Part shown: one piece after another, positions 34,523-42,753 of the stretch
Layout of the letters: the number at the start of each line of letters is the position of its first letter
Position numbering within the stretch: position 1 is the stretch's first letter
Source: an uncultured delta proteobacterium
GTDB lineage: Bacteria > Desulfobacterota > Syntrophia > Syntrophales > UBA8958
Assembly (NCBI GenBank): GCA_903885795.1
Contig: CAISJV010000066.1
Location: forward strand, 62,001-126,000
Length of the DNA stretch: 64,000 nucleotides
Direction: 5' to 3'
The notes under the pieces: model-generated
What the model was told of the DNA's origin: nothing
Databases searched by the model: none
Seen by the model: the letters and a program-made list of their open reading frames with translations, nothing else
Made by a program: the position numbers and the translations under genes

Positions 34523-35701
34523 TTAAATAACCGGATTAACGCCTGGCAACAGATCATAAAATTTCTTGCTTTTCAGCGAGTCGGGATTAATGTTGCAAAC
34601 AATTTCCGCTATCCGCTCTGATGCCTTTCCATCTCCATACGGATTGGTAACATTTTTAAGAAGATCGCTAAATTCCGGCGAATACAGCCGGCGGAAAGCA
34701 GACCTGATGGAATCCCTGGTTGTATCACAGTCAATCACGCTGACCGCTTTAAGCCTGCCCGATTGCCGCGTTCCGATATTAATACTTCCTATTTTGAAAC
34801 TGGGCGCCTCCCATACCCCGCCTGAAGAATTGCCGACAACGGCATCAACATATTGCAAGATCGAGTAATAACGTAACTGCCCCAGAGAGTGAAAAGCTCT
34901 CGCCCGTTCCCGATTCTTATCGACATATGCATCTATCATTTGATTGATAATTCGTCCGTTGGCATCGGCGTTTGCTTTTGTAAAAACGATCAAGCTATCT
35001 GTTTGTTCATCCAAGATATCAAGAAGATTGCCAAATTGAACTTCAACCGGTTCTTTATCAAGAGTTGCCGGATGAAAAGTTACCAGATAATTATGGGATA
35101 ACAATTGAGCGCCCAGAAAATTTTCAATTTCATTTTTAGTAAGCAATGTCATGGTTTTCAAATTATCAAGACCTGGCCCGCCGACGCAGTAAACCCTGTT
35201 GGGATCTTCTCCCAGTTGAATAATGCGATTACGGTATTCCTCGGCGGCGGTGAAATGGAGGTGACTCATTTTAGTTATCGCATGTCTCATCGCTTCATCA
35301 ATGGCGCCTTCCGTGACTTCGCCTCCACAGAGATGGGCTATCGGTATGCGGGCCACCATTGCCGTTATGGCAACGGCGAGTGCTTCAAAACGGTCGCCGA
35401 GAATTATTACTATATCGGGATGCATCCTTTCCAGAGCATCGGCAAACCCGATAATCCCGATACCGATTGACTTGGAAATAGCCGCCGGCGTATCGGAACT
35501 CAAAAGCATTTCCACCTTCTCGTCGATAACGAAACCATCTTTCTCAATTTCCCGATACGTCAGGCCGAACTCAGGCGAAAGATGCATGCCGGACACCAGC
35601 AGCTGGACTTTGATTCCTTCCTTGTTACTCAGGGCCGTTATCACCGGCCTAAGCGAGCCATACTCAGCCCGGGATCCTGTAAAGATGCAGATAGTTTTCA
35701 T
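34523..35701 (-). CDS. legG: Hydrolysing NDP-N-acetylhexosamine 2-epimerase (LegG/NeuC type)
   Basis: 392 residues. FTGSRAEYGSLRP at the start, ILGDRFEALA near residue 98, HLCGGEVTEGAIDE near 125 and VGNSSGGVWEAPSF near 285 are diagnostic for NeuC/LegG/PseG-related hydrolysing 2-epimerases. In this setting it should convert the GDP-linked 2,4-diacetamido-trideoxy-glucose into the free 6-deoxy-mannosamine that LegI condenses with PEP. The start ATG overlaps the stop codon of a short leftover reading frame resembling the end of legI. Confidence 0.92.
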   Translation of the reverse strand: MKTICIFTGSRAEYGSLRPVITALSNKEGIKVQLLVSGMHLSPEFGLTYREIEKDGFVIDEKVEMLLSSDTPAAISKSIGIGIIGFADALERMHPDIVIILGDRFEALAVAITAMVARIPIAHLCGGEVTEGAIDEAMRHAITKMSHLHFTAAEEYRNRIIQLGEDPNRVYCVGGPGLDNLKTMTLLTKNEIENFLGAQLLSHNYLVTFHPATLDKEPVEVQFGNLLDILDEQTDSLIVFTKANADANGRIINQMIDAYVDKNRERARAFHSLGQLRYYSILQYVDAVVGNSSGGVWEAPSFKIGSINIGTRQSGRLKAVSVIDCDTTRDSIRSAFRRLYSPEFSDLLKNVTNPYGDGKASERIAEIVCNINPDSLKSKKFYDLLPGVNPVI

Positions 35702-35739
35702 TTAAAGATCAGCAGATCATCCTCATCATATTCTTTGTT
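35698..35739 (-). pseudogene. Leftover 3' end of a legI/neuB-type gene fused to the legG start
   Basis: An open frame ending in NKEYDEDDLLIFK stops with TGA overlapping the legG ATG. The intact legI at 37498-38517 ends in DKDYDEDDLLTF. At DNA level 18 bases are identical (35713-35730 and 37510-37527) and, past one mismatch, 7 more match, all in the same reading frame and at the same distance from the stop. This is best read as the original legI tail that was translationally coupled to legG, left behind when a radical SAM gene was inserted. Confidence 0.65.
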
Positions 35740-35800
35740 AGAAGAAACTAATCGACTTCTCCTCAGGGCAGTCTTACCAAAAGAACAGACGTGTATATTT

Positions 35801-37306
35801 TCAGCGCTTTCCCGCAGCCTTTTTTTCAGAAAACCCGGGCTGGAAAAACAGCACTCGCGTCATGGATCTTATGATTTTCATTTTCTCCGAGAGTCTATTC
35901 TCATATTTCAGCGAAATAATCCATGTGGGCAAAAGATTGGCGAAAAGATAGATGCGATTCGGCCTCCCCTGGATAAGACGCATTATGACCGGAGTCAGCA
36001 ACTTGCATTTAACAAGGAGTCCGGCAAAGAAACTCAAATTAACCAGTTGATCGATATTGTTCTGCTCCAGGATACTCTGTCTCCGGACAAAATTACTCCT
36101 GTCCGACTTGTTCTTCGCCAGCAAATCAGAGACGGTGCTCATACAATAGGTTACCTCCAGGGGAGTATAATCCCTGCTTAGGTAACCATTCTGTCTGGCA
36201 TATTTATAAATCATGGTATTCGGAAATAGCTGCAGGACAGAAAAAGAGGCATGCTCTACGCCTATTCTCCGGTTGAGGTCCACTGTCTCCAGGGCATTCT
36301 CGATTGTTTCTCCGCACAGTCCAATAATATTAGTGGTATGGAAACGCAATTTATTCGTCCTCAAGGCCTTCGCGCCTGCCAATATTTGCTCATTATTCAT
36401 ATTGCGGTTTAAAATTTCTCGTCTTAATTTCTCATTGCCATGTTCTAGTCCAAAATCCACTCTGTCGCATCCGGCTTTTTTCATATCTTGCGCTAATTCA
36501 TCATCCATCAAGTCAATCCGGATGTTGCAAAGAAAGGGGATTCGAATCTTCGCGGTATATAGATCAAGAAAGCTCTTTAACCATTTCCGGTTGAGGTTGA
36601 TGGTATCGCATTCAAATTGAGCCCATTTCAGACCGTAATTATCTCTTACATACTCGACTTCTTTAATTATCTGCTCCGGATGTTTAAAACGAACGTACTC
36701 TCCTTTTTGGGCATACATTTCTTTTAACAACATATTAAAGCAAAAGCTGCAATTAAACGGGCATCCTTTGGCCACAAGAAACCTTTTCAATCCATCGCTC
36801 CGTAACTGCGGGTATTTATCATAATATAGGGAAAAATCCGGAAATGGTAAATCCGCAAGCGGGACAATGGGGCGCAGGGAATTACGGACAATCCGGTCAT
36901 CTTGCTTAACCCATAGATTCTGAATCCCTGTGACCTGCTGCGCATCCCGCACTGCTTTTGCATAATCGAGCATGGCGTATTCGCCATCACCAATACAGAT
37001 AGCATCCACAACCTTCCAATCGACCGCATCCGGATAGAACGTGGTATGGGCGCCCCCGACTATCACCGGCTTGTCAAAGCGCTTTTTCAGTTCCCGCAAA
37101 ATTTCAAACATTTTAATATGACTGGGTGTCATGATTGTTGCAGCCACGATATCCGGGCGATAATCATGGATTTCCGAAACAATATTTTTATTACCATCTA
37201 AAAGGAACGCACTTGTTTCAAAGCCATTATTTTTCAGAATCGCTGACATGATTGAAAAAGCATGATTAAAGCGGAAGTCTTTCTGCAAGAAAGCTATTTT
37301 AAACAC
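35801..37306 (-). CDS. B12-binding radical SAM protein (copy IV)
   Basis: 501 residues. B12-binding domain (PDIVAATIMTP near residue 52, VGGAHTTFYPDA near 80), radical SAM cluster motif AKGCPFNCSFC near residue 195 and DFGLEHGNEKL near 290. It starts with GTG at 37306 after a GGGGGA site. The gene separates legI from legG, which are normally adjacent in legionaminic operons, and the legI-like tail on its far side suggests it came in later. Its gap on the upstream side is 191 bases, large for this locus. It could modify the nonulosonic acid, but it could equally serve another sugar. Confidence 0.86.
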   Translation of the reverse strand: MFKIAFLQKDFRFNHAFSIMSAILKNNGFETSAFLLDGNKNIVSEIHDYRPDIVAATIMTPSHIKMFEILRELKKRFDKPVIVGGAHTTFYPDAVDWKVVDAICIGDGEYAMLDYAKAVRDAQQVTGIQNLWVKQDDRIVRNSLRPIVPLADLPFPDFSLYYDKYPQLRSDGLKRFLVAKGCPFNCSFCFNMLLKEMYAQKGEYVRFKHPEQIIKEVEYVRDNYGLKWAQFECDTINLNRKWLKSFLDLYTAKIRIPFLCNIRIDLMDDELAQDMKKAGCDRVDFGLEHGNEKLRREILNRNMNNEQILAGAKALRTNKLRFHTTNIIGLCGETIENALETVDLNRRIGVEHASFSVLQLFPNTMIYKYARQNGYLSRDYTPLEVTYCMSTVSDLLAKNKSDRSNFVRRQSILEQNNIDQLVNLSFFAGLLVKCKLLTPVIMRLIQGRPNRIYLFANLLPTWIISLKYENRLSEKMKIIRSMTRVLFFQPGFSEKKAAGKR

Positions 37307-37397
37307 TTATTCCCCCATTGTCCTATATTTGCCCTGCCCCATGGCTGGATCTCCGGCCTGAAAACAGGGCCAGCTATAATTTCTGAGCCGAAGCAAA

Positions 37398-37426
37398 ATG
37401 ATTCCCGTTCTGTCCGCTGGAATCAT
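37398..37426. repeat. Inverted repeat in the legI-radical SAM gap
   Basis: Arms ATGATTCC and GGAATCAT (8 bases each, 13-base loop), followed on the minus strand by TTTTG. It could act as a weak intrinsic terminator or transcript-processing site after legI. The stem is A+T-rich and the T-run short, so function is uncertain. The rest of the 191-base gap shows no gene. Confidence 0.35.
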
Positions 37427-37497
37427 GATTACCCGCTAACGGGGCCGTCCATTCACACCCGCGCCCGACCTCGGACAAGGCCGGTGATTTGCTTTAG

Positions 37498-38517
37498 CTA
37501 AAATGTTAACAGATCATCCTCATCATAGTCTTTGTCCGCTGTGCGTCCGATTATCCAATCCCACAACATGGGGCTGATTCCATTCCCCGGCCTTTTCGTG
37601 GTCAGATTGGCCTCGGTAAACACCTCTCCCGCCTTGATCGGCCGGTCGGCCACAATGCTCTTCCGCGCAACGTCCTTGTTTTTCTTTTCCGATTCCGATG
37701 CTTTTTTAATGCCGCTACCCAGCGCCGTTTCAATATTGCGAATGGCCAGTACCATGCGTTGGAATTCAGCAGGTTCCAGGGAAGCCCGATGATCCGGGCC
37801 GGGCAGGTTGTTATCCAGGGTAAGATGCTTTTCTATCACCGTTGCCCCGAGGGCCACGGCGGCCACCGGCACTTCGATGCCCAATGTATGATCAGAATAA
37901 CCAACCGGCAGCTTAAAAGCATCCCGCAGCGTCACCATCGCCCGGAGATTTACATCGGAATAAGGCGTCGGGTACTCCGTGTTACAATGGAGCAGGGTTA
38001 TCGTCCTCTCCGGCGTTCCCGCCTCGGCCAAAACACGGAGGGCATCTTCAATCTCGCCCAGATCGGCCATCCCCGTGGACATGATCACCGGCTTTCCCAG
38101 GCTTCCGCAAGCTCGTAAGTACGGCAAATCCGTTATTTCGCCAGATGGTATCTTAATGATCTCGAGTCCTAAATCGGCCAGCATTTGGACACTCTCCAGA
38201 TCGCCGGGCGTTGATAAAAAACTAATCCCCTTCTGTTTACAATAACTGATCAAGGCTAGGTGCGCCCGGCTGTCGAACTCCAGCTTACGCGCCATTTCCA
38301 ATTGAGTTTCCTGCTCAGCGGACGATGCTTTTTGATATTCCGCTTTTAAAGCATGGCGGCTTATTTCACGGTCGGCGCGAAATGTTTGAAATTTCACTAT
38401 GTCCGCCCCTGCCGCCGCGGCTTCATCGATAAGACGAAAGGCCAGATCCAAGCTGCCATTGTGGTTCACGCCTGCTTCAGCAATCACCATTACCCGGGGA
38501 AGATTCGCTGTCATCAT
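37498..38517 (-). CDS. legI: N,N'-diacetyllegionaminate synthase (NeuB family)
   Basis: About 339 residues. A TIM-barrel synthase (VIAEAGVNHNG at the start, VKFQTF near 40, IPSGEITDLPYL near 135, LLHCNTEYPTP near 178, GYSDHTLGIEV near 210, IEKHLTLD near 235) followed by a C-terminal SAF antifreeze-like domain (about residues 280-339). NeuB enzymes condense PEP with a mannosamine; the LHCNTEYPTP type is that of LegI. ATG 38517 is used; an upstream TTG at 38535 would overlap the methyltransferase gene. It is separated from legG by a radical SAM gene. Confidence 0.92.
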   Translation of the reverse strand: MMTANLPRVMVIAEAGVNHNGSLDLAFRLIDEAAAAGADIVKFQTFRADREISRHALKAEYQKASSAEQETQLEMARKLEFDSRAHLALISYCKQKGISFLSTPGDLESVQMLADLGLEIIKIPSGEITDLPYLRACGSLGKPVIMSTGMADLGEIEDALRVLAEAGTPERTITLLHCNTEYPTPYSDVNLRAMVTLRDAFKLPVGYSDHTLGIEVPVAAVALGATVIEKHLTLDNNLPGPDHRASLEPAEFQRMVLAIRNIETALGSGIKKASESEKKNKDVARKSIVADRPIKAGEVFTEANLTTKRPGNGISPMLWDWIIGRTADKDYDEDDLLTF

Positions 38518-38527
38518 TTCATGTCTT

Positions 38528-39286
38528 CTATTCAATTACGATGTATGATTGCGTGGGGCTGTAAATATTATGATGGATTTTGTAGCGGTCCAAGCCAAAT
38601 ACCTCGGTCAGGGCGACAGTCTCACCGGGATACCGTTGGACATTCAACTCATCAAAGCCGATAACGCTGCCCCGTGTTAGGCGCTTGCTGATCGCTTTAA
38701 GGCAGTTAAGCGTTGGTTCATAGATGTCAAAATCGAAATAGGCCAAGGAGACAATCGTTTCCGGATGCTGATCCAGATATTGGAGAATCTGTTCAGAGGC
38801 GTCTCCCTTGACTATCTCATATTTTTTGATGTGCGCTATGGGACTTTCCTGTTCGTGGTAGGCGAGCACCTGATCGAGATATTCATCATAATTATCCGTA
38901 ACATTGAACGAACCCGCCTTTATTATATCATCTTTCCCGTCTTTAGGATTCACCGCGGGAAACCCGTCAAAAGTATCAAAACCGATAATTTTGCGATTAT
39001 GGTTGAAAGGCTCATAAAGCCCGCGCAAATTTTCAAACAAAGCCATGTTCCTACCCCACCGGACTCCGAATTCCATAATGACTCCATGCACGCCCAGAAT
39101 TTTCTTGTATAGCTCATTCATAAACAGCAGGCAGGAAAGATCCTGCCGCTTGATGAAAAGCGGCAGATTCATTAAAACCTCATTTCCAGGTATGGGACAC
39201 TTCTGAAATAATTCAAAAAAATTCTGCCGTAACGTCTGTTCATCCTTAGAGGCATTCCAATGCGTTTTAATTTCCTCAGTGGCCAT
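38528..39286 (-). CDS. TylF/MycF-like SAM-dependent methyltransferase
   Basis: About 252 residues. GVIMEFGVRWGRNMALFENL near residue 68, IGFDTFDGFP near 99 and YFDFDIYEPT near 180 (the Asp-rich Mg-binding motif of TylF/macrocin O-methyltransferases). Such enzymes need a divalent metal and methylate sugar hydroxyls. ATG 39286 has GGGA eight bases upstream; the overlapping ATG 39304 (ATGA with the previous gene) is the alternative. One of four genes lying between legF and legI, probably acting on the nonulosonic acid or a neighbouring residue. Confidence 0.78.
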   Translation of the reverse strand: MATEEIKTHWNASKDEQTLRQNFFELFQKCPIPGNEVLMNLPLFIKRQDLSCLLFMNELYKKILGVHGVIMEFGVRWGRNMALFENLRGLYEPFNHNRKIIGFDTFDGFPAVNPKDGKDDIIKAGSFNVTDNYDEYLDQVLAYHEQESPIAHIKKYEIVKGDASEQILQYLDQHPETIVSLAYFDFDIYEPTLNCLKAISKRLTRGSVIGFDELNVQRYPGETVALTEVFGLDRYKIHHNIYSPTQSYIVIE

Positions 39287-39300
39287 TTTATTGTTCCCTT

Positions 39301-39981
39301 TCATTTGTGAGGTTTTGAAACTGCGATAACGTGCTTATCCACACAAAGTCCATTCCTGTTTTCGACGATCTGTTCCCAGTATTCGATCTGGAATCCGATG
39401 GAGCTCAGAATAGATTTCAATTGCTCCAGAGAAAACAAACTCACGGTTCCGGTATCCCGCATTACGCCTTCCTTGATATCCGCTACCGAGTGTTCCGAAA
39501 CCCTTCGTCCGCCATCCCAACCGGTTGTCCCGTAACCAAACCCGCAAATCAGAAACTGGCCGGCCGGTTTCAGGAGATGGAAATATTCGCCATATGCGGC
39601 AATGACCATGTTCTCCGGATTAGCATACACGGAATACTGGTCCACCATAATATCATAAGATTGGCTCAGATGAGCGTCCGGCCTAGTGATATCTCCCAGC
39701 ACGGTTTCTATCTTCTCCGCTACGCTGAATTCCCGGGCATTTTTGTTTACACCGGCCAGGCCGGACGGCGCGCCGTCGAAAGCGGTCACCTTGCCGCCTT
39801 CTTTGGCCATCATCCATGAGCTTGCCCCCATGCCGCACCCGATATCCAGCACATGAAGGGGCGTACGGTTGATTTTGTTTTTGGCCCGCATGAAAAATCG
39901 AATAGTTTCTTCCGGCGGATACTTGCCCCAGGATCTGACGGCAAAAAACTTCTCCCATCTGTGGTCGCCGAAAACTTTCAT
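39301..39981 (-). CDS. Class I SAM-dependent methyltransferase
   Basis: 226 residues. Motif I VLDIGCGMGASSWMM near residue 44, acidic residue in TAFDGAPSG near 68, DIMVDQYSVYAN near 110. The N-terminus is rich in aromatic residues (RWEKFFAVRSWGKYPP), a feature of methyltransferases found in nonulosonic acid and O-antigen loci. Its stop overlaps the next methyltransferase's first possible start. Target unknown, presumably a sugar of the legionaminic block. Confidence 0.8.
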   Translation of the reverse strand: MKVFGDHRWEKFFAVRSWGKYPPEETIRFFMRAKNKINRTPLHVLDIGCGMGASSWMMAKEGGKVTAFDGAPSGLAGVNKNAREFSVAEKIETVLGDITRPDAHLSQSYDIMVDQYSVYANPENMVIAAYGEYFHLLKPAGQFLICGFGYGTTGWDGGRRVSEHSVADIKEGVMRDTGTVSLFSLEQLKSILSSIGFQIEYWEQIVENRNGLCVDKHVIAVSKPHK

Positions 39982-39985
39982 TCTT

Positions 39986-41050
39986 TTAACACCTGTATCT
40001 TAATAATTGACTGCCGTATTTTTCGCATTTCTCCGGGAATCTTTCCGACCAGGCATTCACAATCTGATTGTAAATCAATTCATTGTGAATTTTCTTGCCA
40101 ATAAAAAAATCAACAACACCATTCTTTGAAAAACTTCTCTTGTACCTAAAAATACCATCACCATCAGTAGTACCGCCTCCCAAACAAAAGAAAGTGCAAC
40201 CTACTGCCTTCAAGTGTTCAATAATTGCGTGTTTCAAAATATCGTTGGGGCGACAGTCATAATACTCGGCAAGAGTGCCACCTAAAAATGAATACCCGAC
40301 GGAGCCCCCATAAAGCACAAGTTCACAGGCGATGGGGATTTCATCTTTGATAGTAAAAATTATGATCGTGTTTTCTCCATTAAAACGAAGCATGGACTCA
40401 AAATAGTTCCTTGGAAAATTATAGAAATCATCCGCTGAATTCCTTGCCATTGTTTTTTCATATATATCAATAAATGAATCCAATTGTTCAGAAGTAACGT
40501 CACTACCAGCAATAACGGTCGTGCTCAATCCTAAACGCTCTGCTTTTTTTATGTTCTTACGTGTCGAATGTTCATAAGAATTCTGCCAAATATCTCTTTC
40601 TATCAAGTCCACCAGGACATTATGATTTACGTTGACCACATCCAGGTACGGCGCTAATTTATGATTGTCATATACTGGGTTAAATCTAGTAAATTCCGCG
40701 ATAATCCCTTTTTCCTGGCAATATTCAATTATTGCGCGGCTAATACCAGATGTGAAATCGGCATCATTGGAGGTAGAGACTACCCCGTTATAACCATAGG
40801 CGCCTTGAATATCAAAATACTCGTGATCAATATCAATATAAGAAAGCCCGCGGAGAGGGCTAATTAGAAAGGGATATAACGCAATATCATTCTCATTCTC
40901 AAAAACAATACACTGGGCCTGCGATCCATAAACTTGTTCGTAAACCTTGTAGTAAGAAGGAGAAAAGTAGATATCTTGAAGATTAGCGGGAAGGCATTTG
41001 AAAGCGTCACCCCATTGCGAATCTGAAATTGTGCATTCTTTAATACGCAT
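39986..41050 (-). CDS. FemAB/GNAT-type acyltransferase
   Basis: 354 residues with the double-GNAT FemAB-like build: NIKKAERLGL near residue 165, ELVLYGGSVGYSFLGGT near 255 and the CRPNDILKHAIIEHLK helix near 280, followed by FCLGGGTTDGDGIFRYKRSF. Proteins of this branch (PF13480-like) transfer acyl or aminoacyl groups in EPS and peptidoglycan pathways. The legionaminic module lacks a recognisable LegH N-acetyltransferase, so this protein could supply the 4-N-acyl group, though it may instead add a different acyl or amino acid (inference). By eye more A+T-rich than legI. Confidence 0.72.
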   Translation of the reverse strand: MRIKECTISDSQWGDAFKCLPANLQDIYFSPSYYKVYEQVYGSQAQCIVFENENDIALYPFLISPLRGLSYIDIDHEYFDIQGAYGYNGVVSTSNDADFTSGISRAIIEYCQEKGIIAEFTRFNPVYDNHKLAPYLDVVNVNHNVLVDLIERDIWQNSYEHSTRKNIKKAERLGLSTTVIAGSDVTSEQLDSFIDIYEKTMARNSADDFYNFPRNYFESMLRFNGENTIIIFTIKDEIPIACELVLYGGSVGYSFLGGTLAEYYDCRPNDILKHAIIEHLKAVGCTFFCLGGGTTDGDGIFRYKRSFSKNGVVDFFIGKKIHNELIYNQIVNAWSERFPEKCEKYGSQLLRYRC

Positions 41051-41091
41051 ATCTTTTCACCACCGCGTTATCTATCATTTAAAGTGCTTTG

Positions 41092-41979
41092 TCATAAGAG
41101 TTGCTTTAAGTTTTGAACCATTGGTTCAAGCTCATCAATGCTCACATCTTGGTGTATTGGCAAGTTCAAAATCCTGCTCGAAAGAAAATGAGATTCCCTG
41201 TAATATCCATCAATTTCCGGAATCAGTTCGTGATATAGGCTTACGACTCCATATCCTGCTTCATTAAGCCCGAAGTAGAGCCTGTCTCTTGATTTTGTAT
41301 CAGGTAGCAGTATGGGAAAGCTCTGGGGTACAGCATCCCCTATAGTATTCCTAAGAAGATTGATATGTAAAGGGGTGCATAAAGGTTCTATAAGCTCCTT
41401 AAGTTTTTGATAGTTTTCGCGTCTGCGCTGTGCGATTTGATAGCAATCGTATTCATATAGATTGAAATATTCGATTATTTCTGACTTTTGAGGGTATTTA
41501 GAGAGAAGCATGCCTCCGTTACTATATGGAAGCATCTTATGCAAAGAAAAAAAAGCATAGTCAAAACCCCGGTCACCGCCACACAGATTGGTATAAAGCG
41601 CATGTGCACAATCTTCAACTACGACATAGTCCATTTTTATAGCAAACTCTTTAATCTTTGAATAATTAGGATCTTTGAAACCAAAATAGTGTATGAGGAG
41701 AAGAATGCCCTTCTCGTTTTCCAATAACTGATTCTGCAGGTCCGCCAGCTCAATGTAAAGGTCCTTATTCATTTTGTAAAAACAATATTTGATGCCAGTT
41801 TCCCGAATCGGATCAAATACCCCCGAACCTTCTCGCGAACTGTAACCTATGTATGCGGGAACTAATATGGTAAGCGACTGATACTGCCTTAAAACATGCG
41901 CAAAAGCTCTTCGTGCCGATTCAAAAAAGCAACAATGCATCTTATGATTATTTTTATTTTCCGGCTTTTTAGTAATCAT
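41092..41979 (-). CDS. Short DegT/DnrJ/EryC1-like PLP protein
   Basis: 295 residues, about 80 fewer than typical sugar aminotransferases. It keeps VVEDCAHALYTN near residue 120 (the PLP-pyridine Asp motif) and the presumed Schiff-base Lys in FFSLHKMLPYSNGG near 148, but the N-terminal region before residue 60 is shortened and the usual GTSAL-type phosphate loop is replaced by an ESARRAF segment. It could be a PLP-dependent dehydratase/aminotransferase of a divergent subfamily, or inactive. It lies directly before the FemAB-like gene. ATG at codon 14 is an alternative start. Confidence 0.65.
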   Translation of the reverse strand: MITKKPENKNNHKMHCCFFESARRAFAHVLRQYQSLTILVPAYIGYSSREGSGVFDPIRETGIKYCFYKMNKDLYIELADLQNQLLENEKGILLLIHYFGFKDPNYSKIKEFAIKMDYVVVEDCAHALYTNLCGGDRGFDYAFFSLHKMLPYSNGGMLLSKYPQKSEIIEYFNLYEYDCYQIAQRRRENYQKLKELIEPLCTPLHINLLRNTIGDAVPQSFPILLPDTKSRDRLYFGLNEAGYGVVSLYHELIPEIDGYYRESHFLSSRILNLPIHQDVSIDELEPMVQNLKQLL

Positions 41980-42036
41980 ACAGAAACGTCTATACGGCTA
42001 TTTTTATTTTGATTCCCAATGCAATGTATCATATGC

Positions 42037-42753
42037 TCAATAATGGCCATCTCTATTCTTCATAATTAATTCTGCCATGTGCCAATCCCATACTGTATCA
42101 ACATCCAGTGATCGCTCTTGCGGCATGGCATAAGCGATTGTTCCGGTTGGTATAAATGTCTGATCAAGCAGAAGCGATGAACACTGATTTAAGTATATTG
42201 CACCATTCACCGCATACGCAGGTGGTAAATCTTGACGTCGCAAGTATCCCACCTTCATTGACATAAAATCAGCTAAAGCTCCATTATCCAAGATCCGCTT
42301 GCAGAGATATGGATGAGGCTCCGCCTCACATACACTGACCACAGCTACGGCCCGGTGTTTTGTTGCCAAATCAATTGATTGTTGTATGTCCTCTGACGTT
42401 CTGAACGGAGACGTAGGCTGAAGCAGCATAACATAACCGGGACAAAATCCTTCATTTTCCTCCATCCAGTGAATGGCATGCAATACGGCCGATATGGAAG
42501 ATGAATCATCGCGAGCAAGTTCGGACGGACGGATGAAGGGAACCTCGGCGCCCCATTGACGGGCAACATTGGCAATCTCTTCATCATCTGTGGAAACGAT
42601 TACCCGATTAAGCTCTTTGCATTTTCGAGCCACCTCTATCGTCCAAGCAATTAATGGTTTGCCTGCAAGCGTTTTTATATTTTTTCGCGGGATCGATTTA
42701 GATCCTCCTCTCGCTGAAATTAATCCTACAATCTCGCCCATGCCGTTTTTCAT
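42037..42753 (-). CDS. legF: CMP-legionaminate (acylneuraminate) cytidylyltransferase
   Basis: 238 residues. LISARGGSKSIPRKNIKTLAGKPL at the N-terminus is the CTP-binding signature of NeuA/LegF; VMLLQPTSPFRTS near residue 100 and VNGAIYLNQ near 170 also fit. It forms CMP-legionaminic acid, the glycosyl donor. ATG 42753 overlaps the stop of legC (ATGA) and is therefore preferred over a start further upstream. The substrate assignment follows from the neighbouring legB, legC, legI and legG. Confidence 0.9.
   Translation of the reverse strand: MKNGMGEIVGLISARGGSKSIPRKNIKTLAGKPLIAWTIEVARKCKELNRVIVSTDDEEIANVARQWGAEVPFIRPSELARDDSSSISAVLHAIHWMEENEGFCPGYVMLLQPTSPFRTSEDIQQSIDLATKHRAVAVVSVCEAEPHPYLCKRILDNGALADFMSMKVGYLRRQDLPPAYAVNGAIYLNQCSSLLLDQTFIPTGTIAYAMPQERSLDVDTVWDWHMAELIMKNRDGHY

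Noticed and set aside
35698-35829. Open frame of about 44 codons upstream of legG as a small gene
   Set aside because: No start codon with a ribosome site, it overlaps the radical SAM gene end, and its tail matches the end of legI; better explained as a remnant.
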